Source: Roseihalotalea indica (GTDB taxonomy: Bacteria; Bacteroidota; Bacteroidia; Cytophagales; Cyclobacteriaceae). Taken from it: 64,000 nt of DNA. Shown piece by piece: positions 1 through 9,478 of this stretch. Positions within the stretch are counted from its first letter, which is position 1. Every line of letters starts with the position of its first letter. A program made the translations under genes and the position numbers. Location: assembly GCF_022458895.1 (NCBI RefSeq), contig NZ_JAINFL010000007.1:1-64000 (forward strand). Direction: 5' to 3'. The notes beneath the pieces are model-generated. The model was not told where the DNA came from and did no database searches. It saw nothing but the letters and a program-made list of their open reading frames with translations.

Positions 1-501
1 ATTTTCCTGGGAGACACCGGCTCACTTATCATTGGAATGCTGTGCGCCACCATGGCACTGCAATTTATTAAAATGAATGGTCAGGTAGAAAGTAGTAGCT
101 ACCATTTACATAATGCGCCGCTCATAGCCGTGGCTGTGCTGGGCGTAGCATTATTTGATGTCCTTCGAGTATTTCTGCTGCGGATACGCCGAGGAAAGTC
201 GCCTTTTCATCCAGACCGGAATCACATTCATCACCTGCTGATTAAACTAAATTTCAGTCACATGAACGCAACCTTACTGCTTGGTATTGGGAATGTTCTG
301 CTAATTCTGGTAGCGGTAGTCTCGTTTTCTTTATTGCACCCCACAGCAGCGGTACTATTATTAAGTATACTTTTCGTATTCTACTTAATTTTTTGCCATC
401 AACTTCAGTTCTCCAGCCACCGGGTTATCAGACTTCTCGGGGTTAAATATATTAGATTATTGAATGGCAAACGGGTAATAAGGCCTATTGCATTACGGTA
501 A
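1..501 (+). CDS. WecA/MraY-like glycosyl-1-phosphate transferase, C-terminal part
   Basis: The reading frame is open from base 1, so the start lies outside the window. The visible part begins IFLGDTGSLIIG, the conserved LGDxGS catalytic motif of polyprenyl-phosphate N-acetylhexosamine-1-phosphate transferases. About 60 residues later comes HPDRNHIHHLL, the HIHH-type signature of the WecA branch. Several hydrophobic segments follow (AVAVLGVALFDVLRVFLL, LLLGIGNVLLILVAVVSF, AVLLLSILFVFYLIF). The family transfers a sugar-1-phosphate to undecaprenyl phosphate in the inner membrane and starts a glycan chain. It could prime the polysaccharide made by the 42-64 kb cluster, but it is 41 kb away, so that link is speculation. 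Confidence 0.88.
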   Translation: MFLGDTGSLIIGMLCATMALQFIKMNGQVESSSYHLHNAPLIAVAVLGVALFDVLRVFLLRIRRGKSPFHPDRNHIHHLLIKLNFSHMNATLLLGIGNVLLILVAVVSFSLLHPTAAVLLLSILFVFYLIFCHQLQFSSHRVIRLLGVKYIRLLNGKRVIRPIALR

Positions 502-787
502 TGAACCTGCTCTATACAGTAAACTCAATTGCGGAGGTGTGATGGATAATTTTGATGTTAGATAACTGACTTTAGAAGGGTAAGGTGGCATAGCCATAAT
601 ACTACGTTGTTTATCCATCTTACAACCTTAAGAAAAAATAAGTTGAGTCTGACTAGAGCCTAGGTTTCCAACAATACTGGAGTCGGAAACCAATGCTCTA
701 AATTACCGTGATTTCTTATAAGTTGACTTTCATATATACATATGGTGCAAGTCCGGGGGATTGTATTCGTTTCTATACACATGCTTA
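502..787. other. Intergenic stretch without a recognised gene
   Basis: This 286-base gap lies between the plus-strand transferase and the convergent sulfatase gene. It contains a modest inverted repeat (GGTTTCC at 663-669, GGAAACC at 685-691, 15-base loop) without a T-run, so it is not a convincing terminator. Only very short ORFs were seen. Confidence 0.4.
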
Positions 788-2275
788 TTACTTCCGCGTT
801 GTAGAGTAACTATCCGAGCGAAGACTATCATTATTGTCGTATCGGTAGTTCCACTGCTGCATGTAGGCATCGGCAGGAAGAAACGCGTCTTTCGTTTGAT
901 GCAGTTTTTGTTGCAATATAGCTTCCAGTTCAGCCTGAACATCCTGATATTTTTGATGATTAACGAGGTTGGTAAGCTGATAAGGATCTTGCTGATTATC
1001 GTAAAGTAACCACGGACCTTGCAAATCTCGGGCGTAGGTATAGCGATCGGTGCGAATGGCCCGGTATTCCCGCCCGCCGTTCTGAAAATTCCACTGATGA
1101 AAGGGGACCGGGGCCTGAATAAAAGCGGCTTCTTTAGGATACTCTTCCTTTCCAGTCAGGGCATCCGATAGATTTTTACCTTCTACCGTTGCCGGTATTT
1201 TTATATTGCTTAATCCTAGTAAAGTGGGCAGCAGGTCTGGCGTGTTAATGGGCTGATCAATTTGCTGGTGAGACAACTGGGCCGGATACCGCAGTAGCAT
1301 GGGTACCAGCAGAGATTCATCCCAGGGTCTTTGTTTTTTTAGCACCCCGCGCGATAATAACATATCTCCGTGATCAGAAGTAAACAAGAGAATGGTATTC
1401 TCTGTTAGGCCTTCATCTTCAAGAGTGGCTACTAGCTTACCCATTGCGTCATCCAGGGCGGTGCAGTGGGCGTAATAGCCGGCCAGAAGGTGCCGGGCGC
1501 TATCCTGCAAATTCTCCGGCACATTGGGTCTTACCGTAATTTCGTCCGGGTTATACATTTTGCGGTATTTTTCCGGAGCCGTTTGGTAAGGAGCATGGGG
1601 TGAGCCCCAGGACAACACCAGCAGAAACGGATTTTCCCGATTACGGTGAATATAGCTGATGGCGCTGTCAGTCTGAGAAAAGGCGTCATAACCTGCCCAT
1701 TCCTGGCGTTTATCATTTTCGTCAAAGTAAAAAGAGTTATTATAATCGTGGGTTACTTCCCTTGCTTTCCAGTAGTCAAATCCCTGCCGTCGGTTTTGAG
1801 GCACCGGCTGGTCCCGGGCGCTAAAGGGCTCTTCGTTGATTGCGTGCCCGTTGAGGTGCCACTTGCCAATGTAGCCAGTCTGGTATCCGGCCTCCTTGTA
1901 AATTTCAGCCATGGTGAGGGCCTCATTGCGCAAAGGCTTGTCATTGTAAAATATACCGTGCGTGAGCGGATACTGCCCGGTAAGCAAACTGGCCCGAAAC
2001 GGAGAGCAGACGGGAAGCACCGAAGCGGCAGTATTAAAAACCACGCTCTCGCTAGCTAACTGATCAAAATGCGGTGTTTTGACTATTGGGTTTCCAGCAT
2101 ATCCAATGTCCTGGGCTCTCCATTGATCTGCCAATACCACAATGATGTTGGGTTTCTCAGGCGGGAGTGTCGGGCGGTCTATCCGGTAAAAAGAAGTCAG
2201 TAAAATACTGATGGTAAGGGTTAACAGGATCAGTCCATTTCTGAGGTAGTTTGCTGTTTTAGGTGAGCGTATCAT
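788..2275 (-). CDS. S1-family sulfatase, membrane-anchored or exported
   Basis: The 495-residue protein has an N-terminal hydrophobic segment at about residues 13-29 (signal peptide or anchor; no lipobox). The alkaline-phosphatase-fold core follows: NIIVVLADQW (metal-binding Asp50), then CSPFRASLLTG with Cys90 in the C-x-P-x-R context that is converted to formylglycine in type I sulfatases, and later a TSDHGDML metal-ligand motif. The family hydrolyses sulfate esters in the periplasm. It is the last gene of a run transcribed from the sigma/FecR/SusC/SusD genes, so it probably desulfates the glycan imported by that system. The usual second Asp after Asp50 is Gln, which occurs in several S1 subfamilies. 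The substrate cannot be read from the sequence. An anaerobic or FGE-type maturase is needed but none was recognised here. Confidence 0.92.
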   Translation of the reverse strand: MIRSPKTANYLRNGLILLTLTISILLTSFYRIDRPTLPPEKPNIIVVLADQWRAQDIGYAGNPIVKTPHFDQLASESVVFNTAASVLPVCSPFRASLLTGQYPLTHGIFYNDKPLRNEALTMAEIYKEAGYQTGYIGKWHLNGHAINEEPFSARDQPVPQNRRQGFDYWKAREVTHDYNNSFYFDENDKRQEWAGYDAFSQTDSAISYIHRNRENPFLLVLSWGSPHAPYQTAPEKYRKMYNPDEITVRPNVPENLQDSARHLLAGYYAHCTALDDAMGKLVATLEDEGLTENTILLFTSDHGDMLLSRGVLKKQRPWDESLLVPMLLRYPAQLSHQQIDQPINTPDLLPTLLGLSNIKIPATVEGKNLSDALTGKEEYPKEAAFIQAPVPFHQWNFQNGGREYRAIRTDRYTYARDLQGPWLLYDNQQDPYQLTNLVNHQKYQDVQAELEAILQQKLHQTKDAFLPADAYMQQWNYRYDNNDSLRSDSYSTTRK

Positions 2276-2375
2276 ATCGTTAAAAATTGAGTCAAAAAAT
2301 AATTAATTGCCTACACTTTGTCTTGAGGGTAGATATCAGGTGTTGTAACCCAATAGCTGCCCTCGACAAAGAAGA

Positions 2376-3854
2376 TTAGTACCCGGTGTTCTGTTCTAAC
2401 CGGTTAATCAGCACCTGTTCGGCCGGAATAGGAGCGGTAAGCTTGTAAGGTTCAATCTGGTAGGCATTGTTGTATAGAAACGGCTTTCTCTCGTTTTCCC
2501 GGTTGCCGTGCGCCGTCATTACCTCAACGGCTTTTTCAGTCCTCTTCAGATCGTACCATCGCTGGTTTTCAAAACAGAACTCTACCTGTCTTTCTTTGGC
2601 AATCAGTTCTTCCAGGGCCGTCTTATCATACCCGGTCAGTGGGGCAGTCAGCCCGGCTCGGTTTCTGACCTGCTCTACATACTGAACGGCTTCACCCGTG
2701 CGGCCTTGTTCGTTTAAAACCTCAGCATACATGAGTAGCACATCGGAGTAGCGAATGACGGGGAAATTGTCTCCGGCCCGGTCATCGGGCGCTGAAACCG
2801 GAGGTTTGTATTTACCACAGTACGGAATATCACGAATTTCACCATCCCAGTCTTCACCGGTCCAGTAGTGAATGGATACATCCTTGCGAAGATCTCCGGG
2901 CTCAAAAGCGGCAATAAGATCCTCCGTAGGCTGATTCCAGCCCGCACCAATAATATTGATGTTGGGGCGATTGGTTACTTCACCTTCCGAGCTCCAGGGA
3001 GCAAACAGAAAAATGAAGCGGTTAGCAAGTTCCTGGTTGTTTTCGGAGTACTGAATGGCAAAAATGGTTTCCTCAAAATCTTTATTCGCGGGGTCAAACA
3101 GGTCGGCATAGTTGGGAAGCAATGAGTATTTACCCGACTGCATTACTGATCGTAAGGCTGCTTCTGCTTCTGTATACTGATGTAAGGTTAGGTATACTTT
3201 GCCCAGTAGGGCATTGGCCGCTTCTCCGTTGGCTCTTCCGTTTTCTTCTACATCTTTTGCCATAGCAAAGCTTGCAACCGATTCCTTTAAATCGCTGATG
3301 ATGGATTCATAAACCTGCTCTTCGGCAGTCCGCTTAATATTGACTGCCTCTTGCGAGGTAATAGGTTCTAAAACCAGCGGGATGTCACCAAACTGCCGTA
3401 CCAAATTGAAGTGATAGAGTGCACGAAGAAATAGGGCTTCACCTTCGGAGCGGTGCTTGTAGGCTTCATCAGACCAGTTGATTTCAGGGCGGTCAATCTC
3501 GTTGAGCAATTTGTTGCAGCGGGTAATGCCATTATAGGATAAGTTCCAGAATTCAGCGTACCCGCGGTTGTCGGCCGTAATAATGAACTGATCGATGACT
3601 CCTCTTACGGCTTCACCCGTGCGAATATTATATTGAAAACTGGCGTTGTCGGATATAAGCTCGGCCAGCACCCAATGCACATTTTTTTCATAGTTCCGCA
3701 TGGGCACATAGCAGCCGTTGGCTAAAAGAATCAGTTCTTCTTCTGACTGGTAGAAGTTCCCTTCATTCAGGGTTGATTCGGGGTAGATCGTCAGGAAATC
3801 ATCAGAGCAGGCACTGATAACGAGCAAGCTCAGTATATATAGTATTTTTTTCAT
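2376..3854 (-). CDS. SusD/RagB-family outer-membrane glycan-binding lipoprotein
   Basis: The 492-residue protein starts MKKILYILSLLVISACSDDF, a lipoprotein signal with lipobox and Cys16. The N-terminal half carries the TPR-like SusD pattern (EALFLRALYHFNLVRQFGDIPLV, about residues 138-160), followed by LLGKVYLTLHQYTEAE. The C-terminal part has the typical SDVLLMYAEVLNEQGRTGEA and ERQVEFCFENQRWYDLKRT blocks of the family. SusD proteins sit on the cell surface as a lid over the SusC channel and capture oligosaccharides. The gene lies 53 bases downstream of susC on the same strand and 100 bases upstream of the sulfatase, consistent with one operon. The ligand is unknown. Confidence 0.95.
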   Translation of the reverse strand: MKKILYILSLLVISACSDDFLTIYPESTLNEGNFYQSEEELILLANGCYVPMRNYEKNVHWVLAELISDNASFQYNIRTGEAVRGVIDQFIITADNRGYAEFWNLSYNGITRCNKLLNEIDRPEINWSDEAYKHRSEGEALFLRALYHFNLVRQFGDIPLVLEPITSQEAVNIKRTAEEQVYESIISDLKESVASFAMAKDVEENGRANGEAANALLGKVYLTLHQYTEAEAALRSVMQSGKYSLLPNYADLFDPANKDFEETIFAIQYSENNQELANRFIFLFAPWSSEGEVTNRPNINIIGAGWNQPTEDLIAAFEPGDLRKDVSIHYWTGEDWDGEIRDIPYCGKYKPPVSAPDDRAGDNFPVIRYSDVLLMYAEVLNEQGRTGEAVQYVEQVRNRAGLTAPLTGYDKTALEELIAKERQVEFCFENQRWYDLKRTEKAVEVMTAHGNRENERKPFLYNNAYQIEPYKLTAPIPAEQVLINRLEQNTGY

Positions 3855-3907
3855 GATAGTTCTAGGTTGTTGATTTTGGGGATGAGATGTAACATGACTT
3901 CTACAAA

Positions 3908-6900
3908 TTAAAAGGATAGATTCACTCCTATTGACGTTGTTCTTGACAATGGATAAGAAGTCATATCAAACCCCGGGGCCAATGTGTTATCCTGATTGAT
4001 GGCTTGTCCTTCGGGGTTGGCCCCTTTGTAATTAGTAAACATCGCCAGGTTTTGAACCGTCAGGTAAATGCGAGAATTCTTGATAAACCCGGTGCTGCTC
4101 ATCAGGTTCTGAGGTAAGGTGTAGCCCAGGGTAAGGTTGGCTATTCTCAGGAATGATGCATCTTCTACCCATAGCGTAGAAACCCGGTGACCCCAACTAG
4201 GCCTCACCTGCGGTATGCCTGAGTGGATGCCATCGCCAGGTTGCTCCCGGCTGCGCCAGCGATTTACCCAGTCGTGGTCTACATTGAAAAATCCCTGAAG
4301 GTTATCTGTTGTTTGGCGTAGTCCATTCATCACCTGCCCCCCATACTGGCCGTTAACAATAATGCCGAGGTCAAAATTTTTGTATGCAAAGTTGTTAGTA
4401 AACCCAAAAATAAAGTCAGGATGCGGGTTGCCGATAATGGTGTAGTCGAGCACATCGTTAATAATGCCATCGCCATTAACATCTTTGTATTTAACGTTGC
4501 CTTCGTAAACCTGGGGAGAGTTGATGTTATCGGGGTTCTCCAGGAACTCCTGGGTGTAAACCCCTTCCAGTATAAACCCGAAAAACTGGCCTATGGGCTT
4601 GCCCACCACCGAAACATGGGTAGGGTTACCATCATTATTACCCGCCAGTATACGCACCGAGTTATCGTTTAGGGAAAGCACTTTATTCCGGTTTAAGGCA
4701 AAGTTTATATTCGTTGTCCAGGTAAAATCTCCTGCAACCGGAGAGCCGCTTAAAGCAATCTCAACTCCGGTGTTCCGGACACTTCCCTGATTAATCGTTT
4801 GCGAGTTAAAGCCGGTAATAGCCGGAATTACATCATCCAGCAGCATATTATTGCTTTTGCGATGGTAATAATCAACTGCCAGTGAAGCCCGGTTATTAAA
4901 TAACCCGATATCAAGCCCGGCATCAATTTGATGAGATTCCTCCCAGGTTAAGAATGGGTTGGACAACCCCACACTGGATGCCGTTACCTGGGTGTTGCCG
5001 AAGACATACGAGCCTGCATTGATGGAAGCCAGATGGGCATAATTACCAATGTTGTTGTTGCCACTCTTACCATAGCTTATCCTAAGCTTCATGTCGCTGA
5101 CCAGGTTGTTATCTTGGAAGAAAGCTTCTTCAGAAATACGCCAGGCCGCAGCCACAGAAGGGAAAAAGGCATATCTTTTTTCAACTCCAAAACGAGAAGA
5201 GCCATCGGAGCGGAATGTTGCGGTTAGCAGGTAACGGTCTTTAAAAGCATAGTTTACTCTTCCTAAATAAGATATCATGCTCCATTCATTCACTCCTTCT
5301 CCCCAGGAGTCAATGGCCTGGGCCGCGTTGATGGTTCGTATCAGGTCGTTAGGAAACGGGCTGGCACTCAGGTTGATTGAGTTGGATCGGAATTTTTGAG
5401 TGGTGTACCCAATGAGGGAATTGATACGATGGTCACTCCAGGTTTTATCATAGTTCAGGGTGTTCTCAATCAGCCAGTTAAAGCTGTCACCCCGGATGTT
5501 GCTGGAACTTCCTGTACCGGGAGTAGGGGGGCGGTTGGGGGAGCCGACAGTGCTGGGAACGTATCCGAAGTACTTATCAATTTCAAAGATCGTATTGAGA
5601 GAAGATTTAACGCGCAGGTTAGGCAGTATTTCCCATTCTACAAAGGCCAGCCCCAGGCTCTGGAAGGTTTTTTGCGACTGGGTGGTTTCTCGTAAAATGA
5701 ATAATGGGTTAGCAAAACTCCAGGCAGAATGAAAGCTGCTTTGAGGAGCTACGATGTAGGGTTTCAATTCTCCGTTTTCATCATAGGGCGTTGAGATAGG
5801 ATTGGCCCAAAGACTGACACCTAACACATCGCCCCGGTTTTCGTTGGTGCTGGCCCGATCTTGCTGGATATACGAAGGTTGTAAGGAGGCTCCTATGGTA
5901 AAAGCTTTGCCAATAGAAGATTCAATACCAATTTTGCCACTGAACCTTTCCAGTCCGGTATATTGCAGTACACCATCTTGCTTATAATACCCCAGGTTCA
6001 CGTTGATTCTGGAGTCTTTGGTCCCTTTAAGAAGATTGAAATTATGATCCTGTATAGGGGCTGTCTGTAATACGAGATCATACCAGTCGGTGCCTTGCCC
6101 GGTGAGACTTTCCAGGTCGCGGTATTCTTCCGGGTAATCAGCCAGGGTTGGTTCACGGTTTTCGGTTTGCCGCACGGCAATGTCTATTCTGTCTCGCTGG
6201 AATTGGGCAAACTCCCGCTGGTTCAACAGCTCGGGCCTGCCACGTTGAGGCACCTGCTGCATACCATACATGGAAGAGAAGTTGACCTGGGTTTGTTCGT
6301 AATCACCTTTTTTGGTGGTAATCATAATGACCCCATTGGCACCTCTTGAACCGTAAATGGCGGTAGAGGAAGCATCTTTCAGAACAGTAATAGATTCAAT
6401 ACTATTCGGGTCAATAAAGGTAAGGGGGTTTAGTCGTTGGTTCATACCCGAAGAGTATGGCATACCGTCTACTACATACAAAGGTTCGTTACCCGCCCCC
6501 AGCGAGCCGCTACCCCTGATCTTTACCGAAGTGCCCGCCCCTGGTGCTCCCGATACCTGTTGTATCTGTACTCCGGCCACCTGCCCGATTATTTTCTGAT
6601 CTATGGAAGAAACCGGTAAATTTTCAATGGCCTCCTGATCTACCGTGGCTACTGCGCCGGTTACATCTTTGGCTTCCTGCGTACCATAACCAATAACTAC
6701 AACTTCGCTCAGGCTTTGCACGTCTTCTGATAATTGCACATTTATCGTCCCCCTTCCTTCTACCGGAATTTCTCGAGTCAGATACCCAATGGAAGAGAAT
6801 AACAACGTGTCATTCTCACTGGGTACATTAATGCTATACGCACCGTTGATATCACTTACGGTACCAACGCTGCTTCCTTTTACCAGGATGTTAACGCCCG

Positions 6901-7351
6901 GTAAACTGCCCCCATCCGAGGCAGAAGACACAGTTCCCGATACCCCGATTGCCTGCGAAACGATGACGGCGTCTTCTCGGATCTGTTCAGCCACGGGCTT
7001 TACGTGAATGTTATGGTTCACCTGTTTGAAGTGAACCCGCACGGTTTTACCTATCTCCAGCAGCACATCCTCCAGAGACCGTTCATTCGCCTGCACGGAA
7101 ATCCTTCCGCGCCCCACCATATCTTTCTCTTCATAAGTGAAGATGAAGGGCGTTTTGGCTTCTATAACCTGGATTGTCTGGGCAAACGTGGCATTTTTTA
7201 CGTGCAAGGTAACGCGTGTGTCTTTTACACTTTCGTACTGAGCCACTCCATCCGTAGCAAACAGTACGGTGAAGCTAATGGTCTGTATCATGATACCGAT
7301 GCCCACATATTTACTGATCATGATGAGTAGTCTTAGTAGTTCATTTTTCAT
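3908..7351 (-). CDS. SusC/RagA-family TonB-linked outer-membrane transporter with N-terminal STN domain
   Basis: This is a 1147-residue protein. In order it has: a signal peptide (cleavage near residue 38, ATDGVAQ); an STN/secretin-like signalling domain at about 45-115; a carboxypeptidase-like regulatory domain at about 135-210 (VSGTVSSASDGGSLPGVNI ... GYLTREIPV); the SusC signature EVVVIGYGTQ at about 215; a plug domain (GVQIQQVSGAPGAGTSVKIRG, YVVDGMPY); and a C-terminal 22-strand-type barrel ending in a terminal Phe. It imports oligosaccharides in a TonB-dependent manner together with SusD. The STN domain is the part that contacts a FecR-type anti-sigma factor, and fecR and sigma genes lie directly upstream, which fits substrate-induced trans-envelope signalling. 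Confidence 0.96.
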   Translation of the reverse strand: MKNELLRLLIMISKYVGIGIMIQTISFTVLFATDGVAQYESVKDTRVTLHVKNATFAQTIQVIEAKTPFIFTYEEKDMVGRGRISVQANERSLEDVLLEIGKTVRVHFKQVNHNIHVKPVAEQIREDAVIVSQAIGVSGTVSSASDGGSLPGVNILVKGSSVGTVSDINGAYSINVPSENDTLLFSSIGYLTREIPVEGRGTINVQLSEDVQSLSEVVVIGYGTQEAKDVTGAVATVDQEAIENLPVSSIDQKIIGQVAGVQIQQVSGAPGAGTSVKIRGSGSLGAGNEPLYVVDGMPYSSGMNQRLNPLTFIDPNSIESITVLKDASSTAIYGSRGANGVIMITTKKGDYEQTQVNFSSMYGMQQVPQRGRPELLNQREFAQFQRDRIDIAVRQTENREPTLADYPEEYRDLESLTGQGTDWYDLVLQTAPIQDHNFNLLKGTKDSRINVNLGYYKQDGVLQYTGLERFSGKIGIESSIGKAFTIGASLQPSYIQQDRASTNENRGDVLGVSLWANPISTPYDENGELKPYIVAPQSSFHSAWSFANPLFILRETTQSQKTFQSLGLAFVEWEILPNLRVKSSLNTIFEIDKYFGYVPSTVGSPNRPPTPGTGSSSNIRGDSFNWLIENTLNYDKTWSDHRINSLIGYTTQKFRSNSINLSASPFPNDLIRTINAAQAIDSWGEGVNEWSMISYLGRVNYAFKDRYLLTATFRSDGSSRFGVEKRYAFFPSVAAAWRISEEAFFQDNNLVSDMKLRISYGKSGNNNIGNYAHLASINAGSYVFGNTQVTASSVGLSNPFLTWEESHQIDAGLDIGLFNNRASLAVDYYHRKSNNMLLDDVIPAITGFNSQTINQGSVRNTGVEIALSGSPVAGDFTWTTNINFALNRNKVLSLNDNSVRILAGNNDGNPTHVSVVGKPIGQFFGFILEGVYTQEFLENPDNINSPQVYEGNVKYKDVNGDGIINDVLDYTIIGNPHPDFIFGFTNNFAYKNFDLGIIVNGQYGGQVMNGLRQTTDNLQGFFNVDHDWVNRWRSREQPGDGIHSGIPQVRPSWGHRVSTLWVEDASFLRIANLTLGYTLPQNLMSSTGFIKNSRIYLTVQNLAMFTNYKGANPEGQAINQDNTLAPGFDMTSYPLSRTTSIGVNLSF

Positions 7352-7389
7352 ACATTAGTAGTGTTTTAATTGATCGTTTGTCATTGATT

Positions 7390-7418
7390 AAAACGTAAGC
7401 TCCCTGTCTCAAAGCAAA
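7390..7418 (-). promoter_or_regulatory. Possible promoter of the susC operon
   Basis: On the minus strand, TTTG (7418-7415) is followed after 17 bases by TACGTTTT (7397-7390). This is close to the Bacteroidota pattern TTTG-N17-23-TAnnTTTG with one mismatch in the last base. It lies about 40 bases before the susC start. An ECF-dependent promoter would be expected here instead, so this is only a candidate. Confidence 0.25.
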
Positions 7419-7505
7419 CGGTCGCTGCGTGGTATGCTTCACCGTCTTGCTTTGTGGGGGCGTTACGTGCTTGTTAGGTTGTTGTGTGTTGATAATGCTA
7501 TTTCT

Positions 7506-8558
7506 TCATGGAGCTGGGGTTTTGTGAAATATTAGTTTTACATTTTTTCCTTCTATCTCGAAGGAGAAATCCTTTACGTAGCTTATGCCGGTCAGTACGT
7601 TTCTCAGGTTTTGATTTTTGAAGGTTCCGGTGTAGTTCCACCCTTCTGCCGATTTATTTTCCGGCATTCCTTCTACCTGAATTTTTACACCGTACCAATC
7701 TTCTAACTCCCGGATCACCTCACTAAGTCCGGATTTTTTGAAATAGATAATGTTATCTTTCCATGCGAGAATTTCTAACGTATCGAATGCCTGGGTTGAG
7801 AATACATTCTTTGTCAAATCATAGTTAAGCTGCTCTCCGGGGTGAAGTTTTGTCGTTTTCACCGCGCTGGCCGTGTTTTTAGCAGCAATTTCTACGATAC
7901 CGGTTACTAAGGAAACTGCGGTGCCGGGTTGTTCGGGGCGGTAACGAATGTTAAATGAAGTGCCCAGTGCTGTGGTAGAAAGTTTGCCGGATTGCACCGT
8001 GAAGGGATGCAGAGAGTCTTTCGCCACTTCGAAAAACGCTTCGCCGTTCAGACTTACTTCCCGGTGATGTTCACCAAAGTCGGATAGATACTCAATGCGG
8101 CTGCGGGAGTTGAGAATGACTTGCGAGCCATCCGGCAGCACTGTGGTTTGCTTCATACCGGGCGGTGTTTCAATGACAACCATCGTTGGGAGCTCAACGG
8201 TCTGTTCTTCGGGTGATGGAAGGTTCAGGAGCCAGCTAAACGTAAATGCTATCAGCAGTATAGCCGCTACTCGCCAGCCATAAGCCCAGGAGCCTCGGTT
8301 ACTTGGTATTTTATGAGCACGGGGAGCAGAATTCTGGGACTTATTTTTTATCTGTTGATGAATTGACGCTAGCGTATCTTTAGCCTCATGCGGGTTTTGT
8401 CTGATGTGTTTTTGGTTTTCGGCCTCTTCCCACAATCTTCGCATTGCCTCTTCGTGAGTGGGGGAGATGTTTTGCTGTTCAAACCATGCCAGTACCTGCC
8501 GTACCTCTTCGGGGGAGCATTCTTTTCTGAAAAACTTGTCCAGTAGTTGACTGTCCAT
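7506..8558 (-). CDS. FecR-family anti-sigma factor
   Basis: The 350-residue protein has an N-terminal cytoplasmic sigma-binding region (QLLDKFFRKECSPEEVRQVLAWFEQQ), one membrane segment at about 93-112 (VAAILLIAFTFSWLLNLPS), a periplasmic FecR domain at about 125-240 (TVLPDGSQVILNSRSRIEYL, VSLNGEAFFEVAKDS, TTALGTSFNIRY) and a C-terminal DUF4974-type domain (SGLSEVIRELEDWYGVKIQV). Such proteins hold the cognate ECF sigma factor and release it when the STN domain of the partner TonB-linked transporter signals substrate. It lies between the sigma gene (157 bases upstream) and susC (154 bases downstream). Confidence 0.94.
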   Translation of the reverse strand: MDSQLLDKFFRKECSPEEVRQVLAWFEQQNISPTHEEAMRRLWEEAENQKHIRQNPHEAKDTLASIHQQIKNKSQNSAPRAHKIPSNRGSWAYGWRVAAILLIAFTFSWLLNLPSPEEQTVELPTMVVIETPPGMKQTTVLPDGSQVILNSRSRIEYLSDFGEHHREVSLNGEAFFEVAKDSLHPFTVQSGKLSTTALGTSFNIRYRPEQPGTAVSLVTGIVEIAAKNTASAVKTTKLHPGEQLNYDLTKNVFSTQAFDTLEILAWKDNIIYFKKSGLSEVIRELEDWYGVKIQVEGMPENKSAEGWNYTGTFKNQNLRNVLTGISYVKDFSFEIEGKNVKLIFHKTPAP

Positions 8559-8715
8559 GGCAGATATTGTTCTTTACCTACTATACAATCAACTCCCGGA
8601 TAGGGCCACTTCGCATTCAAAAAAATCTTGAAAATTTTTACGACTCAGAGAGATAATAAAGGGCAATGGGTGGCGAAACGGGTTGTTGCCGGGAGGGAAA
8701 AACTGGGGTGCTTAC

Positions 8716-9312
8716 TTAAAAAAACAGGGGTATGTAGGACAGAAAGATTAGGGGAATCATTTCGTGTATCTGAATCTGTTCTTTCAAGAACCGCAATGCT
8801 TTGTTAATATGGTTTTTGACATTACTGGTGCTGGTATCTAACTGATTGGCAATTTCCTGATTGCTGAGCCCGTCTCTACGGCTAAGGGTAAAGACTTTTC
8901 TTCTTGTAGGGGGTAGTTTTTGGGAGGCTGTATGGATTAATTCGTTTAGCTCATTAAACTGGATATGATTCTCAGTATCGAGCGCCACCGGCGTTCTTTG
9001 CTTAGTCAGATATTCTTTGTAGGCAAAATCATAAACCCGCCGTTTTGCTTTATTATACACCAAGTGTTTTGCTATCGTGTAAAGGTAGCCGCCAAAATTG
9101 CGTTTCGAGTCTGTTTCATACCTCTTTTCCCAGACTTTTATAAACACCTCCTGTACAATCTCTTTTGCGTCTTCGGTATGATGAGTAAGCTTTAGGGCAT
9201 ACGTATATAACACGGGCTCATAGGCAAAAAACAGCGCATTAAAAGCCTCCTGGTTTCCTTCCCTAAGCTTAATGAGAAGGTGCCTGTCCTTCGTGTCTCC
9301 GTTAGGTTGCAT
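8716..9312 (-). CDS. ECF-type RNA polymerase sigma-70 factor (FecI-like)
   Basis: Region 2 is visible as ALFFAYEPVLYTYALKLTHHTEDAKEIVQEVFIKVWEKR, and region 4 as LPPTRRKVFTLSRRDGLSNQEIANQLDTS with the helix-turn-helix. From the ATG at 9312 the protein has 198 residues, the usual ECF size in this phylum; a GTG at 9336 in the same frame would add eight residues, and the ATG is preferred. It is paired with the downstream FecR gene and predicted to drive the susC-susD-sulfatase genes. The C-terminus ends in a short hydrophobic tail (MIPLIFLSYIPLFF), which is common in Bacteroidota FecI-like factors. Confidence 0.93.
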   Translation of the reverse strand: MQPNGDTKDRHLLIKLREGNQEAFNALFFAYEPVLYTYALKLTHHTEDAKEIVQEVFIKVWEKRYETDSKRNFGGYLYTIAKHLVYNKAKRRVYDFAYKEYLTKQRTPVALDTENHIQFNELNELIHTASQKLPPTRRKVFTLSRRDGLSNQEIANQLDTSTSNVKNHINKALRFLKEQIQIHEMIPLIFLSYIPLFF

Positions 9313-9478
9313 TCCTGTATTAGTTTCGGGCCACACCGAGCCTCCTCATGAAAAGTAATGCTAAATTCAGATAATTCCAATTAATCTACTTTGTGTGATT
9401 TTCAATATCAGGAGTGCTGTAACTATTAGTATTTCTATGTTTATTGTATTGACCCCCAAAGTATAAAGTTATTTCACA

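Noticed and set aside
663..691. Terminator after the WecA/MraY-like gene
   Set aside because: The 7-base stem has a 15-base loop and no T-run and lies 160 bases after the stop codon.
730..1009. Small overlapping ORFs at the sulfatase 3' end
   Set aside because: They lie in other frames of a clear sulfatase gene or in its flank and show no family features.
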